Origin: Gaiellasilicea sp963761905
Lineage (GTDB): Bacteria; Actinomycetota; Thermoleophilia; Gaiellales; Gaiellaceae
Direction of reading: 5' to 3'
Length of the DNA: 64,000 bases
Assembly: GCA_963761905.1 (NCBI GenBank)
Contig: CAVXIQ010000006.1
Coordinates: 62,001 to 126,000 of the forward strand
Position numbers and translations under genes: made by a program. Positions 60,352-64,000 of this stretch are shown in pieces. The notes under the pieces were generated by a model that saw only the letters and a program-made list of their open reading frames with translations, did no database searches and was not told where the DNA came from. Every line of letters starts with the position of its first letter. The first letter of the stretch is position 1.

Positions 60352-60989
60352 GCCAGAAGCTCGACGAGCTCGTCGTGGCCCGCAGCGGCCGCGAGGTCGG
60401 CGGCCGTCTTGCCCTCGTCCGTCGCCGCGGTCGTGTCTGCGCCGCGCTCGACGAGCACCTCGACGCTCTCGCTATCGCCGTTCTGCGCGGCGGCGTGGAG
60501 CGGCGTGAAGCCCCCACGCTGGCGGGCGTTCGGGTCGGCGCCGTGCTCGAGCAGCAGCTCGACGATCGAGCCGTGGCCGCCTGCCGCCGCGCTGTGCAGC
60601 GGCGCGACCTCGAGCTCGGCGTTCCGCGCAACGGCGTTCGCGTCGGCGCCGTTGTCGAGCAACAGCCGGGCCGCGTCCTCCTGACCGAAGTACGCAGCGA
60701 GATGGAGCGCCGTGAAGCCGTCGCTCGCCCGGGCCTGAGCGAGCTCCCGATCGCCGGCGAGGAGCGCCTCGAGCCCGCGCGTCCGCCCCACCGCCGCCGC
60801 GTCGAAGACGTCGAGCGCCGGGTTCGCGTCGAGCAGGGTCGTCGCGATCCCGTCCTGACCCGCGTAGACGGCTCGCCGGACCGCCGACACTCCGTGCTCG
60901 TCGCGCTCCTCGGCCGCCTGCGGCCTGCGCTCGAGGAGCTCGCGCACGCCGTCTTCGTCGCCGGCCTCGATCAGCGAGAACAGATCCAC
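60348..60989 (-). CDS. Cytoplasmic ankyrin-repeat protein
   Basis: 213 residues, five to six ankyrin repeats with the canonical consensus, including DGFTALHLAAYFGQEDAARL and RGGFTPLHAAAQNGDSESV. No signal peptide, unlike the ankyrin lipoprotein at 26468. A protein-binding role is expected; the partner is unknown. Confidence 0.88.
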   Translation of the reverse strand: MDLFSLIEAGDEDGVRELLERRPQAAEERDEHGVSAVRRAVYAGQDGIATTLLDANPALDVFDAAAVGRTRGLEALLAGDRELAQARASDGFTALHLAAYFGQEDAARLLLDNGADANAVARNAELEVAPLHSAAAGGHGSIVELLLEHGADPNARQRGGFTPLHAAAQNGDSESVEVLVERGADTTAATDEGKTAADLAAAAGHDELVELLA

Positions 60990-61046
60990 GCGCGGACTCT
61001 ACGGCTCCTGATACGACTCCGCGACGGCGAACAGGGAGGCTGGATC

Positions 61047-61457
61047 GTGGACTGGAAGCTCGAGCTCGTGATCGTGCCCGTGACCGACGTGGAGCGGGCG
61101 AAGGCGTTCTACATCGAGCAGATCGGCTTTGCGCTGGACGTCGACGTCAGCCCGATGGACGGGATTCGCGTCGTCCAGCTCACACCGCCGGGCTCGGCCT
61201 GCTCGATCGCGATCGGGACGGGGATCGGGCAATCCGAGCCCGGATCGACGAAGGGCCTGCACCTCGTCGTCACGGACGTCGAGGCAGCGCGCGCCGAGCT
61301 CGTGGAGCGCGGCGTCGAGATCGGCGAGCCGTTCCATTTCGGCGCGCAAGGCCGAACGGACGGCGTCCACCCCGGCCGCGAGGACTACGGGACGTTCCTG
61401 ACGTTCGACGACCCCGACGGAAACACCTGGCTCGTCCAAGAGGTGGGCCACCGCTAG
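61047..61457 (+). CDS. VOC-superfamily (glyoxalase/bleomycin-resistance-like) protein
   Basis: 136 residues with two beta-alpha-beta-beta-beta units: IVPVTDVERAKAFYIEQIGF and GLHLVVTDVEAARAELVERGV, ending in FDDPDGNTWLVQEV. The GTG at 61047 follows GGGAGG at seven bases. Superfamily members are lyases, dioxygenases or binding proteins; the substrate is not evident. It is convergent with the DDAH-like gene, overlapping by four bases. Confidence 0.88.
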   Translation: MDWKLELVIVPVTDVERAKAFYIEQIGFALDVDVSPMDGIRVVQLTPPGSACSIAIGTGIGQSEPGSTKGLHLVVTDVEAARAELVERGVEIGEPFHFGAQGRTDGVHPGREDYGTFLTFDDPDGNTWLVQEVGHR

Positions 61458-62306
61458 TCGCGGAGGATCGGCCGCGTCAGGCAGGTCGGGCCACCGTCGC
61501 CCTTGCGCGAGATCTCGTCGCCGCTATAGGTGACGACGTCGACGCCGGCGCGCTCCATTCGGCGCCGCGTCTCGTCGTTTCCCTCCAGCGCCAGCGCGCG
61601 ACGCGGGCCGAGCGCGAGCACGTTCGAGCCCAGCGACTCGAACTCCTCGTCGGGAAGCTCGACCGTCCGGATCCCACGCTCGGCGAGCAGCTCCAGCAGC
61701 CTGACCGGGGCGAGCCGCGGGTAGACGAGCGCGAGATCGGCGGCGAGCAGCGAGACGAGCGACATCAGGTGCATCACCTCGCCGGCGCCGTTCCAGTGCG
61801 GCAGGTCGAAGCGGATCACCTCGACGGCCGGGAAAGCGGCTTCGAGCGCGGCGATCCCGGCGGCGTTCGTCCGGTAGCCGTGGCCGACGAGGAGCGTGCG
61901 CTCGTCGAGCCAGACCGTGTCGCCGCCCTCGGCGATCGCCGGCGCCGCGACCTCGTGCGCGACCGGAACGCCCGCGTCGCGGAGCGCCGTCACCAGGCCG
62001 TCAGGCTCGCGCCGCCGTCCCTCCTTGCCCGGCCGCAACCGGACCGCGCCGTCGTTCGCCACGAGCACGGGGTCGTAGACGTAGATCGCATCCGGGTTGC
62101 CGCGCGTCGTGGAGCGAGACGACGACCTCGGCGCCCGCCTCCTCGAGGAGGACGCAGAGCGCTTCGTGCTCCCGCGCCGCCGCCAGCGGATCGGGCTCCG
62201 AGCGCCAGCCGTAGTCGCGCCAGGCGGCGGCATCGTCGGGCAGCGGCGGGCGAACGAGCACGCGCTTCAGCGCGCCCGTCATCGACTGCGCGCCAAATGC
62301 GTTCAC
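61454..62306 (-). CDS. Dimethylarginine dimethylaminohydrolase-like amidinotransferase-fold enzyme (single-base frameshift)
   Basis: About 283 residues after repair. Fold markers are EGGDTVWLDERTLLVGHGYRTN, the catalytic histidine in GAGEVMHLMS, and the catalytic cysteine in GGPTCLTRPIL near the C-terminus. One extra base near 62100 breaks the frame after SLHDA; removing it gives GNPDAIYVYDPVLVAN. GTG 62306 overlaps the upstream GDSL stop (GTGA). It probably hydrolyses a guanidino compound such as dimethylarginine or arginine. Confidence 0.83.
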
Positions 62307-62998
62307 GGCAGCCGGAACGCGAGCTCGCCGAGCCGGCGGTAGCCCTCGACCGACGGGTGATCGCCGTCGGACGTCCACGACTCGTTCATCCGGCCGTCCG
62401 CGGCCACGCGCTCGAGCGTCGCGTAGAAGGGCAGGACGGGCACGTCCTCTTCGCGCGCGAGCTCCTCGATCAGCGAGTTGAGCCGGTTGATGGGCTCGAC
62501 CGCACGCGGCCAGCCGCGGTTCCACGGCAGCACGTTGGCGATCGTGACGCGGAGGCCGAGCTCCTTCCCGCGCCGCACCATCGCGCGGAGGTTCTCGGCC
62601 GCCCGCGCGACGTCCCGCTCCTGCGCGATGTCGTTGATCCCACCCTGGACGACGAGCACGTCCGCGCCGGCCGCGCACTCCTCGAGTCGCGCCGCGATCT
62701 CGTCTGTTCGCTCGCCGTAGACGCCGCAGTTTCTGAACCGGAGGCGCGGATCGGCCTGCGCCGCCCAGTACTCCCACTGGCTCTGCGGATCGAGAGCGTT
62801 GCCGACCTGCTCTCGCACCGCGGGATCGGGATCCCAGGCCGGCGAGCCGGCGGTGATCGAGTCGCCGAGCGCGGCAACGACGATCTCTCCTTCGGCGTTC
62901 ACGGTCGCGACCTTACCTCCGTCCTCCCGGCCGCAAGCTGCCACGAACGGCGCGGCCAGCAGAGCGAGCAGAACGTAGACGTGGACGCGAAGGCGCAT
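62303..62998 (-). CDS. SGNH/GDSL-family hydrolase lipoprotein
   Basis: 231 residues. Lipoprotein signal (VLLALLAAPFVAAC) then block I GDSITAG with the nucleophile serine, the block III asparagine in GGINDIA, and the block V DGDHPS. A lipid-anchored esterase acting outside the membrane is likely. ATG 62998 is chosen because it starts the signal peptide. It is divergent from the PNPOx-fold gene. Confidence 0.87.
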   Translation of the reverse strand: MRLRVHVYVLLALLAAPFVAACGREDGGKVATVNAEGEIVVAALGDSITAGSPAWDPDPAVREQVGNALDPQSQWEYWAAQADPRLRFRNCGVYGERTDEIAARLEECAAGADVLVVQGGINDIAQERDVARAAENLRAMVRRGKELGLRVTIANVLPWNRGWPRAVEPINRLNSLIEELAREEDVPVLPFYATLERVAADGRMNESWTSDGDHPSVEGYRRLGELAFRLP

Positions 62999-63011
62999 CG
63001 GGAGGATGATC

Positions 63012-63610
63012 GTGCCGATGAGTCTGTACGGCCCGCACCAGCGCGAGCTCCAGGATCGGTTCGGCACGCGCAGGCTGGCGGATCGGCTCGAGGAGCGAAA
63101 CCTCCGGGAGACGATCGACGCCGACGACCGAGCCTTCATCGAGGCGCGCGACATGTTCTTCCTCGCGACCACCGGCGAGGACGGGATCCTCCAGTGCTCG
63201 TACAAGGGCGGCGATCCGGGCTTCGTGCGCGTGCTCGACGAGCGGACGCTCGCGTTCCCGAGCTACGACGGGAACGGGATGTTCCTCTCGCTCGGGAACC
63301 TCGTCCGCCGATCCCGAGCGTCGGCCTGCTGTTCGTCGACTTCGCGGGCCAGAAGCGGCTGCGGCTGAGCGGCCTCGCGTCGATCGACGAGGCCGATCCG
63401 CTGCTCGCCGAGTACGAGCGGGCTCAGTGCGTCGTCCGCGTCGTCGCGACGCACGTCTTCCCGAACTGCCCGCGCTACATCCACAAGCTGGAGCTCGTCG
63501 AGCGCTCCCGCTTCGTGCCTCGGGCCGGCTCCGAGCCGCCGGTGCCGGAGTGGAAGCGGCGCGAGTGGGCGGTCGACGTCCTGCCTGCGGGCGATCCCGC
63601 GCGCGACTAG
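63012..63610 (+). CDS. Pyridoxamine-5'-phosphate-oxidase-fold protein (single-base frameshift)
   Basis: About 199 residues after repair. The split-barrel flavin fold is shown by FIEARDMFFLATTGEDGILQCSYKGG (fragments), LAFPSYDGNGMFLSLGN, VGLLFVDFAGQKRLRLSG and CPRYIHKLELVERS. One base appears lost near 63309, after LGNLVRR. GTG 63012 lies six bases after GGGAGG; ATG 63018 is an alternative. Probably an FMN- or F420-dependent oxidoreductase; the substrate is unknown. Confidence 0.8.
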
Positions 63611-64000
63611 CTAGGCGAGCAGCGCCCGATTCCGTGCGAGCGCGGCGAGCACGGCATCGACGTCGTCGTCCGTGTTGTAGAGATGAAGCGAGACGCGCAG
63701 GCTCGAGTCGCGCTCGGAGACGACGATGTCGTCGGCGGCGAGCGCGTCCACGAGCGCAGGAGCGTCGGTCGAGCGGACGCAGACGAGGGGGCCGCGCGGC
63801 GGTGCGGCCGTGCTCGCGCCGAGCTCGTCGAGGCCGGCGAGGAGGCGCTCGACGAGACCGCGGACGTGCTCGGCGATCGCGGGCACGCCTGCATCTGCGA
63901 TCAGGCCCACGCCGGCGACCCCGGCGTAGATGTTCGGGACCGGCGGCGTCCCGGCGTCGAAGCGGCGGGCGCTCGGGTGCGGTCGGTAGCGCGCGATCTG
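63611..64000 (-). CDS. Class V aminotransferase/cysteine-desulfurase-like protein, C-terminal part
   Basis: The last ~130 residues of a gene that starts beyond the window. RRFDAGTPPVPNIYAG matches the C-terminal domain of class V PLP enzymes (RRFExGTPxxP), followed by the small domain with VRSTDAPALVDALAADDIVVSERD (fragments) and RVSLHLYNTDDDVDAVL. The PLP lysine lies outside the window. Convergent with the PNPOx-fold gene, directly abutting it. Confidence 0.82.
   Translation of the reverse strand, partial: QIARYRPHPSARRFDAGTPPVPNIYAGVAGVGLIADAGVPAIAEHVRGLVERLLAGLDELGASTAAPPRGPLVCVRSTDAPALVDALAADDIVVSERDSSLRVSLHLYNTDDDVDAVLAALARNRALLA

Overview
The window is GC-rich and gene-dense. GTG starts are common and most same-strand neighbours are joined by 4-bp GTGA or ATGA stop/start overlaps. 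Together with LacI-controlled sugar ABC systems lacking their own ATPase, CsoR-type copper control, FtsX/MacB-like ABC permeases and actinobacterial-type small proteins, this points to a soil actinobacterium; my guess is class Thermoleophilia (Gaiellales/Solirubrobacterales-like), made from composition and gene style only. About fifteen otherwise intact genes carry a single-base frameshift, mostly one extra base, several in G or C runs. That pattern fits an uncorrected draft or metagenome assembly better than real pseudogenes.

Layout. (1) 2-20255, plus strand: one very long, translationally coupled sugar operon. It encodes a GH36/GH31-like alpha-galactosidase, a LacI regulator, an ABC sugar transporter (binding protein and two permeases), a ROK kinase, a SIS isomerase, a GH38 alpha-mannosidase, a GH2 beta-mannosidase, an unrecognised toroid-type putative glycosidase, a GH1 beta-glycosidase, a LacD-like aldolase, a PhyH-type dioxygenase, a TIM-barrel isomerase, a Gfo/Idh/MocA dehydrogenase and galactokinase. 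The glycosidases lack signal peptides, so imported mannose/galactose-containing oligosaccharides are probably cut in the cytoplasm. (2) 20256-21137: sparse stretch with a LEA-like small protein, a doubtful small ORF and a tRNA-like T-arm. (3) 21138-25218: copper module (copA, copZ, a CsoR-type operator, csoR, a DUF4396 protein) beside a polytopic membrane protein. (4) 25314-26444: zinc alcohol dehydrogenase.

(5) 26468-38543, minus strand: a second coupled operon running LacI, two permeases, binding protein, two ADP-ribosylglycohydrolase-family proteins, a TIM-barrel/FGE-like fusion, a family III CoA-transferase, a CitE-like lyase, a PfkB kinase and an ankyrin lipoprotein. It looks like an uptake and breakdown pathway for a glycosyl or ribosyl conjugate carrying an organic acid; the substrate is unknown. 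Upstream lies a secreted esterase with an SBBP beta-propeller. Divergent from it is a single MsmK/UgpC-type ATPase, the only sugar-importer ATPase in the window, which may serve both transporters. LacI-type operators sharing the half-site TGAGAACG sit before this ATPase and before the first binding protein.

(6) 42169-64000: a fatty-acid desaturase, a secreted GHL-type glycosidase with four Ig-like repeats, a PAP2 phosphatase, a NarL-type two-component pair divergent from an ABC efflux pair, glycerol kinase with a methyltransferase, a cupin protein, HxlR and Lon, an XRE-cupin regulator with a leaderless-looking start, a class A beta-lactamase-like serine hydrolase, DNA polymerase IV, an ankyrin protein, a VOC protein, a DDAH-like enzyme, a GDSL lipoprotein, a PNPOx-fold protein and a partial class V aminotransferase. 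Several strong hairpins separate units. I see no rRNA, intact tRNA, CRISPR array, insertion sequence or prophage.
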